Assembly (NCBI GenBank): GCA_034401135.1
Contig: JAWZSP010000006.1
Span: 3,782,001 to 3,846,000, forward strand
From: Volutella citrinella
Taxonomy: Eukaryota > Ascomycota > Sordariomycetes > Hypocreales > Nectriaceae
DNA length: 64,000 nucleotides
Reading direction: 5' to 3'
In this document: piece by piece, positions 43,486 through 54,400 of the stretch
Layout: every line of letters starts with the position of its first letter
Position numbering within the stretch: the first letter of the stretch is position 1
Program-made: the position numbers and the translations under genes
Notes under the pieces: generated by a model
What the model was told of the DNA's origin: nothing
Database searches by the model: none
The model's input: the letters and a program-made list of their open reading frames with translations, nothing else

Positions 43486-45144
43486 ATGACTCCTCAGATC
43501 CTACTGACAGCTTTGCTCTTAGCCATCTGTGCCAGCGCCTCGGCGACAGCTGGTCGAACACCCATCAAGCCAAGTTCTGAGGCCGCTAAGGAGAACGCAT
43601 ACCAGATTTTCAACGCTATTCACTCTGCAGGCCGACAATGGGGATCATCCGTCTATCATAATGGGTTCAGCTTTTTCCCAGCGACTATGCCCAAAGGCAC
43701 CCTTCTGTATCATGGAAGCCGCACGAACGAGACGCCCGCAACAAGGCCGGAGTGGCTAGCCTTTGAGCTGGAGCATGCGGCCAATTTCGCAAGATCCTTC
43801 GACCGTCACAATCGACCGCGGCCACCGCGCCCTCCGCCCAAGGACGGTGGGAAACCCTATCCGCCTGAACGTGCAGCTGCGGGTGGTCAGGTACTCCTGA
43901 CCGAGGGAGAACAGCGACGACAAGAGCATCGGAGGCGGAACGAAGCTGGTGGCCATAATGGTGAAAAGCCTAGCTATCCGCCGCCCGATGAGTCGGGGAA
44001 TGTTCGAGGCTATCTCCATACTTATCAAGCAAACCGAGACCTAAATCTACTCTTAGTCGACGGAATGAGTGCCGGTAAGACGAATATGGGAACACTTGAT
44101 TCTCAGGATCTCTTGCTACGAGAAAACACCACGAAGCATCCAGTTGGGGGTTTTGATGAGTGGCCACGAGCTTACGACCTCTGCGATATTGCCGAGGAAT
44201 GGGATTACGATGGAATCGTCCGCATGGAAATCGGTTTCGAGATAATCTACTGCAATTTCACCATCGGGCTGGACCTGGTCACCGTGACGCGTACCAAGAT
44301 GCCACAGCAGATGATAGGAGATGGGGGACTTGGTGGTTTTGCCTGGGTACGGGCTGTGGCTGAGCGATACGACGGCGTCGGAGCAGACAGACTTCACATC
44401 GATTGGTCTTCGATGGTATCCGGGCTGTTCTTCCCGATCAACATCTCCAGCACTGACAGAAACCGACCAGACCTCAAGAGATTGGGAGCAGCCAGCTTGG
44501 ACGAGCTGAAGGATATCAAAGGGCACCTGAAAGATGTGGCAACTGCGCCCCGAAGGCATACTGTCAATTGGCAAGGAATTGTCGATATAATCATCAGCCG
44601 TTTCGGCAAGAGGCTCGCTTTGATGGCGCTATCCTCACTTCAGCAGCGATACTTTATGGCTGAAGTCGAAGATCTCGTATCAACTTGGTACGATGCACCA
44701 GCTCTACCAGGCGATGTAGACCCAAACACAAAGGACACGACCAACAGAACCGCAGACGCCATTGAAAGGTGTCGGGAGCATTACCTCAGGCCAGCAACAC
44801 TAACTCGTGAGAGTTGGCACGACGAGGACGAGCTCATCTTCGCTGCAATTGATGCCGTCATGGGCGACATCTGTGAGACCCTCTACTCAGTGCGGAGTAC
44901 ACTTGCGGATGCCCCCGAAGAGGATGAAACGGCAGGCCGCGACAGCATTCTGCGGCTGGTGGACGACTTGGGGTGGACGGCTTTCAAGAGAAAGCAGCCC
45001 TGCAGTGCCGACGAGGTGCTCTTCATCGCCATGTGGCCTTTTGGGGGGCAGAAGGACCATTGGGAGCCGGGCTGCCGAGGCATCAACGAAATGAATACGC
45101 ACAACGACTCATACTGGAGACGGGATGAAGGTCCAAGGCCTTGA
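43486..45144 (+). CDS. Secreted protein of unknown function (conserved fungal family)
   Basis: Single exon, 552 aa. Residues 1 to about 22 (ILLTALLLAICASASATAG) form a signal peptide, and no further membrane segment is seen. Recognisable blocks are GTLLYHGSRTNE and EWLAFELEHAANFAR near residues 70-105, a Pro/Arg-rich low-complexity insert at about 107-130, GYLHTYQANRDLNLLLVDGMSAGKTNMGTLDSQD near 180-210, and a C-terminal helical half. Several NxS/T sites fit a glycosylated exported protein. I recall similar proteins of unknown function in many ascomycetes, but no assigned domain. The LYHGS segment is reminiscent of the first strand of ADP-ribosyltransferase folds; this is only a resemblance. 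Substrate and role are not known. Confidence 0.8.
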   Translation: MTPQILLTALLLAICASASATAGRTPIKPSSEAAKENAYQIFNAIHSAGRQWGSSVYHNGFSFFPATMPKGTLLYHGSRTNETPATRPEWLAFELEHAANFARSFDRHNRPRPPRPPPKDGGKPYPPERAAAGGQVLLTEGEQRRQEHRRRNEAGGHNGEKPSYPPPDESGNVRGYLHTYQANRDLNLLLVDGMSAGKTNMGTLDSQDLLLRENTTKHPVGGFDEWPRAYDLCDIAEEWDYDGIVRMEIGFEIIYCNFTIGLDLVTVTRTKMPQQMIGDGGLGGFAWVRAVAERYDGVGADRLHIDWSSMVSGLFFPINISSTDRNRPDLKRLGAASLDELKDIKGHLKDVATAPRRHTVNWQGIVDIIISRFGKRLALMALSSLQQRYFMAEVEDLVSTWYDAPALPGDVDPNTKDTTNRTADAIERCREHYLRPATLTRESWHDEDELIFAAIDAVMGDICETLYSVRSTLADAPEEDETAGRDSILRLVDDLGWTAFKRKQPCSADEVLFIAMWPFGGQKDHWEPGCRGINEMNTHNDSYWRRDEGPRP

Positions 45145-45556
45145 TAAGAACTAGATAAGTACTAGATTAGAATTAGTTAAGTACTGGATAGGAATATTAA
45201 TTACTACCTACGTACTTATAAGACTATAAGCGCATAAGGCAACAAGCCAGCTGCAAGACCAGACCACGGGCGCGTAAGGCAACAAGCCAGCTGCAAGACC
45301 AGACCACAGGCGCGCAAGGCAACCAGCTACCTATAGCCATAGCTGCAAGACCACAGGCACGCAAGGCAACGAGGCACGTATAGCCACACTAGACTCCGGA
45401 GTTGCGATGGCGCAATCGGACCAAGGGCGGGCGGGCACAAAAAAATCGCTGCACACGCCAGGACAGCCATCACGCAAGCGTCGATGTGGCAACACGCTCC
45501 ATCAGCAAGCACCACGACGCCGGCAAAAAAAGAATCCAACAGACGCTTTCGCGCCT
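45145..45556. other. Repeat-bearing spacer between secreted-protein gene and tRNA
   Basis: The first 85 bp is AT-rich with short TAAGTACT/TAGATA-type repeats (about 45150-45228). It is followed by a 40-bp tandem repeat at 45231-45385. No gene. Confidence 0.6.
45231..45385. repeat. 40-bp tandem repeat, 3-4 degenerate copies
   Basis: Units begin CGCATAAGGC (45231), CGCGTAAGGC (45271) and CGCGCAAGGC (45311), each followed by AACAAGCCAGCTGCAAGACC-type sequence. A fourth, expanded copy begins near 45357. The first two units are almost identical; the later ones decay. Confidence 0.85.
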
Positions 45557-45646
45557 CGACCACGCCAGGATTCGAACCTGGAATCTCTAGAGTATTCGGT
45601 GTTGGAGGGCCGAAATCTAGCGCCTTAGCCATTAGGCCACGCGGCC
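45557..45646 (-). tRNA. tRNA-Arg(TCG) with a 17-nt intron
   Basis: The 90-nt precursor folds cleanly on the minus strand. The acceptor stem is GGCCGCG with CGTGGTC (two G-U pairs), discriminator G at 45557. The D arm is GCC...GGC with a GG loop. The anticodon stem is CTAGA with TCTAG, the T arm CCAGG-TTCGAAT-CCTGG, and the variable loop AGATT. Anticodon TCG is at 45613-45611. The intron occupies 45609-45593, one base after the anticodon, which is the canonical site. It contains CCGAA, which can pair with the anticodon-loop TTCGG as in standard pre-tRNA introns. Mature length is 73 nt before CCA addition. Confidence 0.95.
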
Positions 45647-46694
45647 GATGAGAGCTGGCGATGCTAACGGTACATATGAGGCTTGGTGTTGTGGGCAAAA
45701 CCTTAGCTCGCCCCTCCACCACACAACCAAACACCCAACCACAAAATATGTGGGGCCGAGTGCATGGACCCACTTATCCGGTAGCTGCCGGCACCAGGTG
45801 GGCTGTTCGGAAGGAAAACTTCAAAATTCGCAGCACATGCGGCTGGCCACCGGCTGTTGAAGAATCAAGCATCTCCGGCGCCCAGCTTATGAATCCTGGG
45901 CTGGCGATTGGCTGCAGAGGCGATGGTCCCGGGGAAGGCGACGGCAGGGCGATTCACGAGCCCAGCGGCGCGGCATAGCTGACGTCGCGTTCCGGGCAAT
46001 TCTCTGCACGGCTGTGTCCGGGAGTTCCATCAGACCATTTTGTGTCAACGAACCATGCGCCTGGACCTGAGCGAGAGGCCCAGAGGGGACCCACAGCTAG
46101 CCGTTCCGCGCACCTGCTGCCCACATGGGCGATGAGGTTTTATATCTTTTATTTCCTCTTTAGGAATATAGTCAAGGGTCCGTGATGCAAATCGGCAACC
46201 TCTGCTCCACTTTGGGACTCTCCAGCTTCTGCTCGATGCGGGGCGCAGGAACCCAATTCATGGCATCGCTCCCCTCCGGACCACGGCTTGACATCATATG
46301 AGATCTGGGCGGCTGTTGAGCTGGCCTCCGCGCAACGGCCCTTACACCTCTTTCCAGGCCTCCCCGCGGAGATGCTCTTTTGCCGGACGCATCAGACCAT
46401 CCAAACGAGAAGGCGGCGATCGAATAGCAGCCCTCCGTTGACGTTGACGATGCCTCGGGCCCCTGGAGCTAGGGAGAAGCCGTTGCCGGGCATCACCCCA
46501 TTTTACGCCACGGCGCTTTGCTGGGACGGGTTTGTAATGCCATCTCGCAACGTCTTGAATGGCTTCGCGCTGGGTGTATAAGAAGGCCGGTCGGCCGCCG
46601 TCTCTGGGCAATTGGTTCATCATCACTCCAGAACATCATCAATTGAGTTGCCCAAGCACTGCTCAACACATCACATCACAAACCACAGCCCATC
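45647..46694. other. Intergenic / flavohemoglobin promoter region
   Basis: About 1 kb with no supported gene; the TATA box lies at 46577-46582. No nitrosative-stress element can be named with confidence. Confidence 0.5.
46577..46582 (+). promoter_or_regulatory. TATA box of flavohemoglobin gene
   Basis: TATAAG 113 bp before the ATG at 46695, in GTGTATAAGAAGG context. Confidence 0.5.
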
Positions 46695-47963
46695 ATGTCT
46701 TTGACCAAGTCTCAGATCAGCATCGTCAAGTCGCTGGTGCCAGTGCTCAGGCAGCATGGCAAGACCATCACCACCACCTTCTACGCCGACATGCTCACGG
46801 CCCACCCCGAGCTCAAGAACACCTTCTCCCTGCGCAACCAGCAGACAGGCGCCCAGCAGCAAGCCCTGGCCAACTCCGTCATTGCCTACGCCGAGTACAT
46901 TGACGACCTGCCGCGGATCCGCCACGCCGTCGAGCGCATTGCCCAGAAGCACGTCTCCCTCTTCATCCAGCCCGAGCAGTACCAGATCGTCGGCAAGTAC
47001 CTAACAGGCGCCATCGTCAAGGTCCTGGGCGCCGCCGTGACGCCCGAGATTGCCGATGCCTGGCTCGCCGCCTACGCCCAGCTCGCCGACGTCTTCATCA
47101 AGCGCGAGGAACATCTGTACAAGGAGGCTGGCGACTGGATCGCATGGCGCAAGTTCAAGATTGCCAAGAAGGAGATGCTCAACGACGGCGTGGCCCACTT
47201 CTACCTCGAGCCCCTCGACGGCAAGACGCTGCCCGTCTTCCTCCCCGGCCAATACGTCAGCCTGCAGATCCCCATGCCCGAGCTCAACGGCCTCACCCAG
47301 AGCCGCCAGTACTCGCTGAGCCACGCCCCCGAGGAGGGCGCCAACCAGTACCGCGTCAGCGTCAAGCTCGAGCAGACGGTCGAGGGCGCGCCTCTCCAGG
47401 AGATCGCCGAGGGCAAGGTTCCCGGAATCATCTCCAACATCCTGCACAAGCGCTACAACGAAGGCGACGAGGTCGAGCTCAGCCCGCCCTGCGGTGAGTT
47501 CTTCGTCGATCCCCGCGACAAGGCTGGTGCCGACAAGCCCCTGGTCCTGCTCTCGGCCGGCGTCGGAGCCGCGCCGCTCCTCTCCATCTACGACGCAGTC
47601 ATCCGCTCCGCCGAGACGGCCGGCCGGCCCATCAAGTGGATTCACGGCGCGCGCAACTCGGGCGCCACCTGCTACGTGCCCCATGTCCGCGAGACTGCCG
47701 CCGCCCGCGACAACGTCACGGCCAAGGTCTTCGTCGACGAGGTCCGTGACGGCGACAAGGAGGGCCAGGACTACGACTACAGCGGCCGCATCAACCTCGA
47801 GGCGCTCGCCAAGGACGACCTCCTGCACCTCGCTGACAGCGGTGCCGAGTACTACATCTGCGGTCCCGAGGACTGGATGATTGACGCCCGAGCCTGGCTC
47901 GAGGAGAAGGGCGTCAGCCGCGAGCGCCAGCACCTCGAGCTCTTCCGCACCGGCGACATCTGA
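46695..47963 (+). CDS. YHB1: Flavohemoglobin (nitric oxide dioxygenase)
   Basis: Single exon, 422 aa, full length for the family. The globin domain (1 to about 145) has distal Tyr30 (TTFYADML), proximal heme ligand His86 (AQKHVSLF), and Tyr96 and Glu139 of the proximal charge relay. The FAD domain has RQYSLS at 204-209. The NAD(P)H domain has LLSAGVGAAPLLS and the C-terminal YICGPEDWM block. It uses NADPH and oxygen to convert nitric oxide to nitrate, protecting against nitrosative stress. There is no mitochondrial presequence or signal peptide, so it should be cytosolic. Codon use is strongly C-ending, suggesting high expression. Confidence 0.96.
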   Translation: MSLTKSQISIVKSLVPVLRQHGKTITTTFYADMLTAHPELKNTFSLRNQQTGAQQQALANSVIAYAEYIDDLPRIRHAVERIAQKHVSLFIQPEQYQIVGKYLTGAIVKVLGAAVTPEIADAWLAAYAQLADVFIKREEHLYKEAGDWIAWRKFKIAKKEMLNDGVAHFYLEPLDGKTLPVFLPGQYVSLQIPMPELNGLTQSRQYSLSHAPEEGANQYRVSVKLEQTVEGAPLQEIAEGKVPGIISNILHKRYNEGDEVELSPPCGEFFVDPRDKAGADKPLVLLSAGVGAAPLLSIYDAVIRSAETAGRPIKWIHGARNSGATCYVPHVRETAAARDNVTAKVFVDEVRDGDKEGQDYDYSGRINLEALAKDDLLHLADSGAEYYICGPEDWMIDARAWLEEKGVSRERQHLELFRTGDI

Positions 47964-49605
47964 TTGGGTCTCTAGAGATGGGAGTTTTCTGTACGGATAT
48001 CGTCAGCCATATACCTGCTTGCTTGAATTTGCTTTGCGTTGCATTCCGGGGGCGTTGAGGGACGAGATCGAGCCTGCTTTCTGACCGCGCTGCAAGCTGA
48101 AGGGGGAAAAGCCGAGCGAATAATTTTGTTTTTAGAAACGAGTCTAGCCACCCTCGCCAATTGAACCAGTTAAACAATTGCCTGCGTCTGAAGCTGCTGA
48201 AAAGGAAGAAGAATGAACTCGCTTTGTGACGTCTGTCTCTGGTTAATCTCTTTGGGGTCAGACTCTTGAAAGAAGCAATGTTTCCCTCGATCAAGCGGGA
48301 GCTCAATGAGGAGCAATGGAGCACATGCACTCACTCTCATCTTCCCCACGTCGTACCATGGCACGGATCATAAGCTTAATCCCTGCTCCGTTTCGAGTCC
48401 ATCACAGCCGTGCCGCGATACCTGGGGTAACCAACCGTGGAGAAATTTTGACTGGGACTCGGACTGCTCGGTCATGTCTCGTCGCATCTCTCTCGGTTTG
48501 CACCAGCGAGATTCTGCATGGCCCGAACCAGACCAGACCAGGAGAGGAGGTTCGTCGTCAAGTCACACAGCATAGTCGCCAGCCCTGGCACACGGCGCCC
48601 GTATGGCCTCATCGCCAACTACTCTTGCTCCGCCTGGGCTCCCCCTCGAGGGAGGGAATCTGGTGTAACCCCGAGTGTAACTCGTAGAATCGAAGCGAGC
48701 CATCCCACGTTGACGAATAGATTTCGATCCTTGGAGCCATGGAGCTCTCTCCTCCGACGACCGGCTCTGCAAGATTCCACCTGCAAGGTTTTGGGTCTCT
48801 CCGTTGTGCATGGAGAAGCATCGCCACTCAGATTCCCCCGTCAGCCCAGTCTGTGGAAACCCCATCGCAACGAAGCCGGTCCATTGGGTCGGATCCGTGC
48901 CAACTACAGGTATCCGGATGTCGTCACACCGGGGCCATCGAGTCTGCGTCGGAAACAGCTCGCGCGGCGCGTAGCAGGATGAGTGCAGTCCGCGGCCCTC
49001 CCCCCGCCCCCTTAGGCGAGGGCTCGCAGTCAGTCCATTCATCTCGCAATGGATTCTCGCGTCGTTTCCGTCGTCCCTGTCGTCTCCCTCGCCCGCGGTG
49101 GGCAGACCAAGAAAAGGGGAGGCGCGCGATATGCCGTCACACGCTGTCTTACCGTGATACGAGATCCCTCTCCCCTGGACCGCCGTTACTCTTCGCTCTG
49201 CCCATGGCATGGCTGCATCGTCGTAGCAACATGGCTCCTCTCCTCCTCGCTTCAGTCAAACAGCCACCCACAGCGACTGGGGAGGCCATCTCCTTCAGAT
49301 CCAGACCGCCCACCAACCACCTTGCGCACACATCTCCCTGACGTTACGATGAGCAAGACCGCTGTGCTGTGTCTGCCTCCAACTCACTCGAGTCGCCAAA
49401 CGTGAGCCGGAGACAGCCGCCCAGCGAGCCAAGCCCCCGGTGCTGGGCGAGCGTGAAGATGAAATGCCCGCCGTTGCCATTGGGCAGGGCACCCTCGCCG
49501 CCTTGTGTGCTTGTGCGGCGTCATATTTGTAACATCAGCGTTCAGCGTCGACTTTCCCAGCTCTATCAATCTTCGTTTCCTCTGTCTTGCAAGCTCTGCC
49601 CGCCC
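47964..49605. other. Intergenic (1.6 kb) upstream of the Zn2Cys6 factor
   Basis: Overlapping frames on both strands (for example 48563-49210 minus, 48739-49341 plus) show no recognisable family and exclude one another. Treated as 3' UTR of the flavohemoglobin gene plus the promoter and leader of the regulator. Confidence 0.5.
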
Positions 49606-51418
49606 ATGCTCTCGAACCAGACATCCGCAGGAACAATGGTCAACCGCAAGGCCTGTGACCGTTGCCACCTCCACAAGCTGCGGTGCATTCGCTACAACAA
49701 CGAGCCGTGCGAGAGATGCTCACGCCTCGCATTGGAATGCAGGATCAGCCAGTCAATGCGGTACCGGAAGCAGCAGCTCCAGCATCATCAACAGGAGCAG
49801 CAGCATCAGCATCAGCACCAGCAACATCTGCCCCAGCCCCAATCCGAGCACCTGGAGCAACACCACCAACAAGAGCGCCTTCAACTCCCTAGCAGACCCT
49901 CGCCAAAGAAGCAACGAACGGACACTGTCCAGGGCTTTGTCCCACCTTCAACATGTAGGTACTTTCGTTGAGCCCATCGCCCAGTCCCCTATCCTTCTCC
50001 TCAGCCCAACCCATCCACCACATCCTGAAAGTCCCCTCCGAACAAAGCCTCTCAACGACATGCAAACTCCTTTCAAAACACCCTCCCAGCAAACAGTGTC
50101 TTGACAGCCCCCATCCATCCCTCCGGGGCCACCTTCCTGCATATTGAGCGAGGTACCGACAACATCCCTACCCGAGCCTTTACTCGCATCCCGAGTCATC
50201 ATGTCTCTCGCAACTTTGAACCCGACTCACTCCTTTATAGCCGAACCGGTGTCAGTTGCACCCGCACCCGACGCCGTCTTCGGTCTCGGCGACTTTGACT
50301 TCTCCTTCGTTCAGCCCCAGCTACAAGGGGGCTTCTCAGCCCAGGTTCTCACCGACGGCGACTATTTATCCTATCCCCCGAGCACAATCGCCTCTCCCCT
50401 CGGTCAGCTTCCAGATCCCGCTGCCACCGCCTCCGCCGTCGCCGTCGCCGTAGCCGCCCACTCCTCAGCCACCGGAGACACCTGGAGCCCGAGCCCGAGC
50501 CTCTTCTCCTCTGCAGAGGCCTTCTCTGCGCTCGCCGTCGCACCAGGTAACCCAGCTGTGTCTCACGCACACTGTAACCAACCCCATAATCTTCCAGACG
50601 TTGTGCTCCAGGAGCCTCAGGGGAGAGGCACCAGCGTCACAGGCTTCCTGGCTTCGCACGACATTCTAGACAAGCCCGCGCCCCCTGGACCCAGGGAGAA
50701 GCAAGGCCAGATCACACTCCTGCACTACTCTGACGCCCCCACCACGCAGACTTCGCTGTACAACGAGGCACCTGCCATTCGCTGGATGGCTGAGCTTTCC
50801 GAAATACACTCGCGCCTCTCGAGCCTCGCATCAGCCCTGCCGTCGCAGCAAGATGCAGGCCGGGACGGCTTCGTCCTCGGCGTTCCACAGGACGACCGTT
50901 TCAGCGTTCAAGGGTTTCCCATCGACGAAATATTCAACCTGAGTCGACATGTGGCAGAGCTCCTTGAACACGAGCCGTCGTCCCCGGAGGCGTCCAGCCG
51001 GGACATGCCTCCCAAGTGGCGCACCTCCATCGACAGGTCTGACCCCGGAAACGCCATGCTCATCATGTCCACGTACGTCCGGCTGCTGGACTTGTACGAG
51101 CGCGTCTTTTCCCTTGTGCACAAAGAGTTGTCGCATTCCAGCTCTGCCACCGAGTTTCGTTTCTGGAAGCTCCCTGGTCTTACCATTGGCTCCTTTGCCG
51201 TTGGGTCGTCTCCGCTGCTGCGCATGTCTCTAACCATCCAGCTGGCGGAGGAGTTCATCTCAACACTGCGGAGATCAACATCACACCGTTCTACCGGAAC
51301 TTCCATGTTCTCAGGAGTGGTTGAGGTTTCTTTTCAGGCAGTCAAGGATCGGGAAGAGCAGCTTTCTGGACATCTCAGTTTGCTTCGCAGGGAGATTGAG
51401 GCTTTGCTGCTTTCTTAA
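49606..51418 (+). CDS. Zn2Cys6 transcription factor (AflR-like C-terminal region)
   Basis: My best model is 49606-49954, 50241-50546 and 50598-51418, 491 aa. The binuclear cluster is Cys17-x2-Cys20-x6-Cys27-x7-Cys35-x2-Cys38-x6-Cys45 (ACDRCHLHKLRC, then EPCERCSRLALEC). It is followed by a long Gln/His-rich stretch. The C-terminal half (ELLEHE..., AMLIMSTYVRLLDLYERVF, MSLTIQLAEEFISTLR) resembles the regulatory region of AflR-type cluster regulators. Intron 2 (50547-50597) is well supported (GTAACC, TGTAAC, CAG). Intron 1 is not: the donor GTAGGT at 49955 is good, and TAG at 50239-50240 keeps frame, but 286 nt is long and other acceptors are possible. The start could also be the second ATG at 49636. 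Target genes are unknown; no biosynthetic cluster is visible beside it. Confidence 0.75.
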
Positions 51419-54400
51419 TATCCCACATGCCACTGCAAACTGTACCGAGTCAAAAATTAGACCAAGTTGGAAATATCTCACGAGGGATAATGGTCGTCAA
51501 AAAGTAATGTCGTCTGAACCACGTACCCGTTCTTGGAACCCAACATATCGGGCCAACAAAGGATTAGAGTTGAAGTGGCAACGCTACGAAGCCGATGGCC
51601 AAGTGTCTCGTTTCTTTAGTCCCTTCTCCTCCCCATGCCGTGACGTTGCAAACCCGTCTTGGAAGCTACCGCGTCAATTCCAGGAGGCCATAGACCCAGG
51701 CGCGGCATCGTCAAGGCAACTGTGCCCCGACTTGAGCCTCGCGTGATACTTGTACTGCAGTATTATTCGCCGTATATGTCTTCCAGATCCGAATGAACGC
51801 CCACGGTGCTTGCAGTGGTCAACAGCTTGTCTGGACAGGCAATCCGGTAAGTTCCGTCAACAGCAAACGGGACGGTTGAGGCCAGTATGCCTTCGATGGT
51901 CCCGGAGCCGAGGCTGCAGCGTAAGCACTTCTCTCTTCTCATTTCCCCATCTCCTCGCGCATGCCCAGCAGCCCAGCAGCGTATTCTGTCATGTCACGAG
52001 TTCAGCGAACCCATAGATTGCTTCGGCCCAGGTCGCCCTGGCCCTCTTATTAGTCGCCCCGGGACCGAGCGACCTGCAGACTCAAAACCAGGGCCCGATG
52101 CTTCATTCCCTTGTCTTGGGAACACTGCCCTGGGATCAGAGCAAATAAAAACCCACCCTATTGAATGTCCCTTGTCAGAAACTAGCGTCGCGCGCTACCG
52201 TTTCCCGCCATGGTGTCAGCCACCGGGGGCCTGGGCCGCGAGGCTCCGGCTGGTTGGGTTGCGGTCCGCTACCTGGGCGATACCAGGTGTGGCCACCCTC
52301 ATCAACCCATCCTGCTCGTCTTTTGCCTAAGCGGGAGGCTGTGCCGCGCGCAGCCCGTCACCCATCCCCCGCATTGGCTCGGGCCGCACGCCCCATGGTT
52401 CGATGCCGGCTTTCTTCGAGCTTAGAGGTTGCTTACCACCCCCTAGGCTTGAACACTCTCAGGAGACATTGCGTCACAAATTTTCGGCCACTCAGAGGGC
52501 GCGGACTGGCCTGCCGAGGTCATGGGTCCTTGGGATGTCGTGGCTTTTTTTCAGCTCTAAATCTGTGTGGCGTCCAAATTGGCCGCACAGCGCTCGTTCG
52601 TTGCACAGCGGGCGCTGTATCAGGTTGTTTTGAGCAATTACCAATTGCACTTCCTCCCATCTGCGTTCATTAGACCCCTCGGCTCGGAGCATAAAGCCGG
52701 GAGTTCATCGATCCAGGGGGGGGAGGGGGCCTTCGGCAGACATGATCCCGCGGCACTGGATCGTCGGCCCACAAGAAACATGAGAGCAGGAAAGTGACTG
52801 CAAAATCTTCACTGCTCTCCTCCTCTCCTCATCTTATTAGTCTCGTCAAGCATCACCTGAATTGAAAGGAAGGTACTCCGAGTGGAGCAAACCGCGTCGT
52901 CGGTATCGTGACAGGGATCGGCGCCGACCCAGTACGAGCCCCGATTCCTCGAGAAGAGACAACAAGCCGGGGTCCTGGAAGGCTATACGCAATGCCCTCT
53001 TGGCCCAAACTCCTCGCGGCGGCACTTGTTGATTTAGCCTCTGCCCGCTACACACAGGTCACCCGCAATAGTTGTACGAAAGCGCCGCGCACTTTTCAGC
53101 CCGTAGCTCACCGTGATTCACTCCATAGTACCGAGGAAACCCATATGTCTTCGTCTTCGTACTGTCATCTGAACTGAGTCAGTATGAGACAGCAGCCACC
53201 CCATGCCATGCTGGGTGCGAGCCCCCCGGTTTCGCGGAAGCCGTGGCCAGCGCTCCGGTCAAGGTTCAACAGGGCAATGATTAACTCCCACGGGTCGACC
53301 AGCTCCTTGTCCTGGTGCCCACTGATCCAGCTTGTCGGTTCCATGTGTTTGGGTCACTGGGCGAATGTGTACCACTCTAACCAGGGATGCCATGTGTGCC
53401 CTGGTGTCGACATTGCGGTAAAATAGCTCCACGGGTAACCACGAGCCATTGCGCCACCCCTCCTGGCGAGTCCTCGGGACTAGTAGGAGTAGCAAGAGCG
53501 CTGAAGAGGTGATGGTGTGAGACCATCCCGGCCAGGATACCGCTTGAGGCGGCTCGACATAAGTAGTTCAGCTCAATCGGCCACCAGCAATCTTTCAGGC
53601 GAATGAAGATGATGGCTGCAAGTCAAATACCCTCAGAAATGCCATCATTGTTGTTTTGCAGCGCAAAGTGTGGCTCGCTCGCGCGGTTGGTAAGGAGGAT
53701 CGACAGTCACCCAATTCCATCTCTGTCTCTCTCTGTCGGAACCGAATCTTCGTACTCGACAGGCTTCCCTCAGGGTAGCCTGGATCGGCCTCCGGTAAAC
53801 CATGAGCCTTATTCATTGAGCCGGCGGTATCGGCTTTGACGCCAAATCCATTGCAATGGGTGGAGTCATTGTGTCCAGTTAGCTGAGCGATCTCAATCCT
53901 GGGTAAGCAGCCCTGGTCGACTGGGTATAAATCGAACGATGTGCCCCCCCTCCCCTCAAACAGCCTGGAACCCCACGTTCAATGCTGCTCTTCGAGGCGA
54001 ACCCCGTAAGAGGAAGCTACTCCCACAATCACATCGAAAAAGACGGCCTTTGTTCGGCAGTTGTCTTGGTTGCCTTGCCGTAGTAAAATGATGGGGGCAA
54101 GGTGCTCTCATTTGGGCAATTTGGCAGACAAGCCAATGCTGCCCCAGAGGATCAACGGGCCCATTTAGGATTCCGTGTCCGAATGAACCAACAATGGCCC
54201 CTGGGCGGCTTATTCAATGAAGTGCTTTCAGCGCCAAATCGGGAATGAATCGGGTGAGGCGGCTGTCATCTCGGGCTATAACCTAGCAATCGCTGGCAGC
54301 GGAACAGTGCTACTGAATTTGGCGGAGACTCAAGCCCGTCAATTAGTCCGAGTGGACTCCGATCGAATTATCCATTGGCCTTGGTGAGATTCGTGAGTGG

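Noticed and set aside
44065..44090. GMSAGKT in the secreted protein as a P-loop
   Set aside because: Only three residues separate the first Gly from GKT; a Walker A motif needs four.
47001..47933. 310-codon antisense frame over flavohemoglobin
   Set aside because: Shadow of a strongly C-ending codon bias gene.
48563..49210. 215-codon minus-strand frame and 200-codon plus-strand frame in the same place
   Set aside because: Mutually exclusive, no family resemblance, no splice structure.
32362..51418. Secondary-metabolite cluster formed by the TRI3-like acyltransferase and the AflR-like factor
   Set aside because: They are 16 kb apart with housekeeping genes (MnSOD, trehalose phosphorylase, flavohemoglobin) in between and no backbone synthase.
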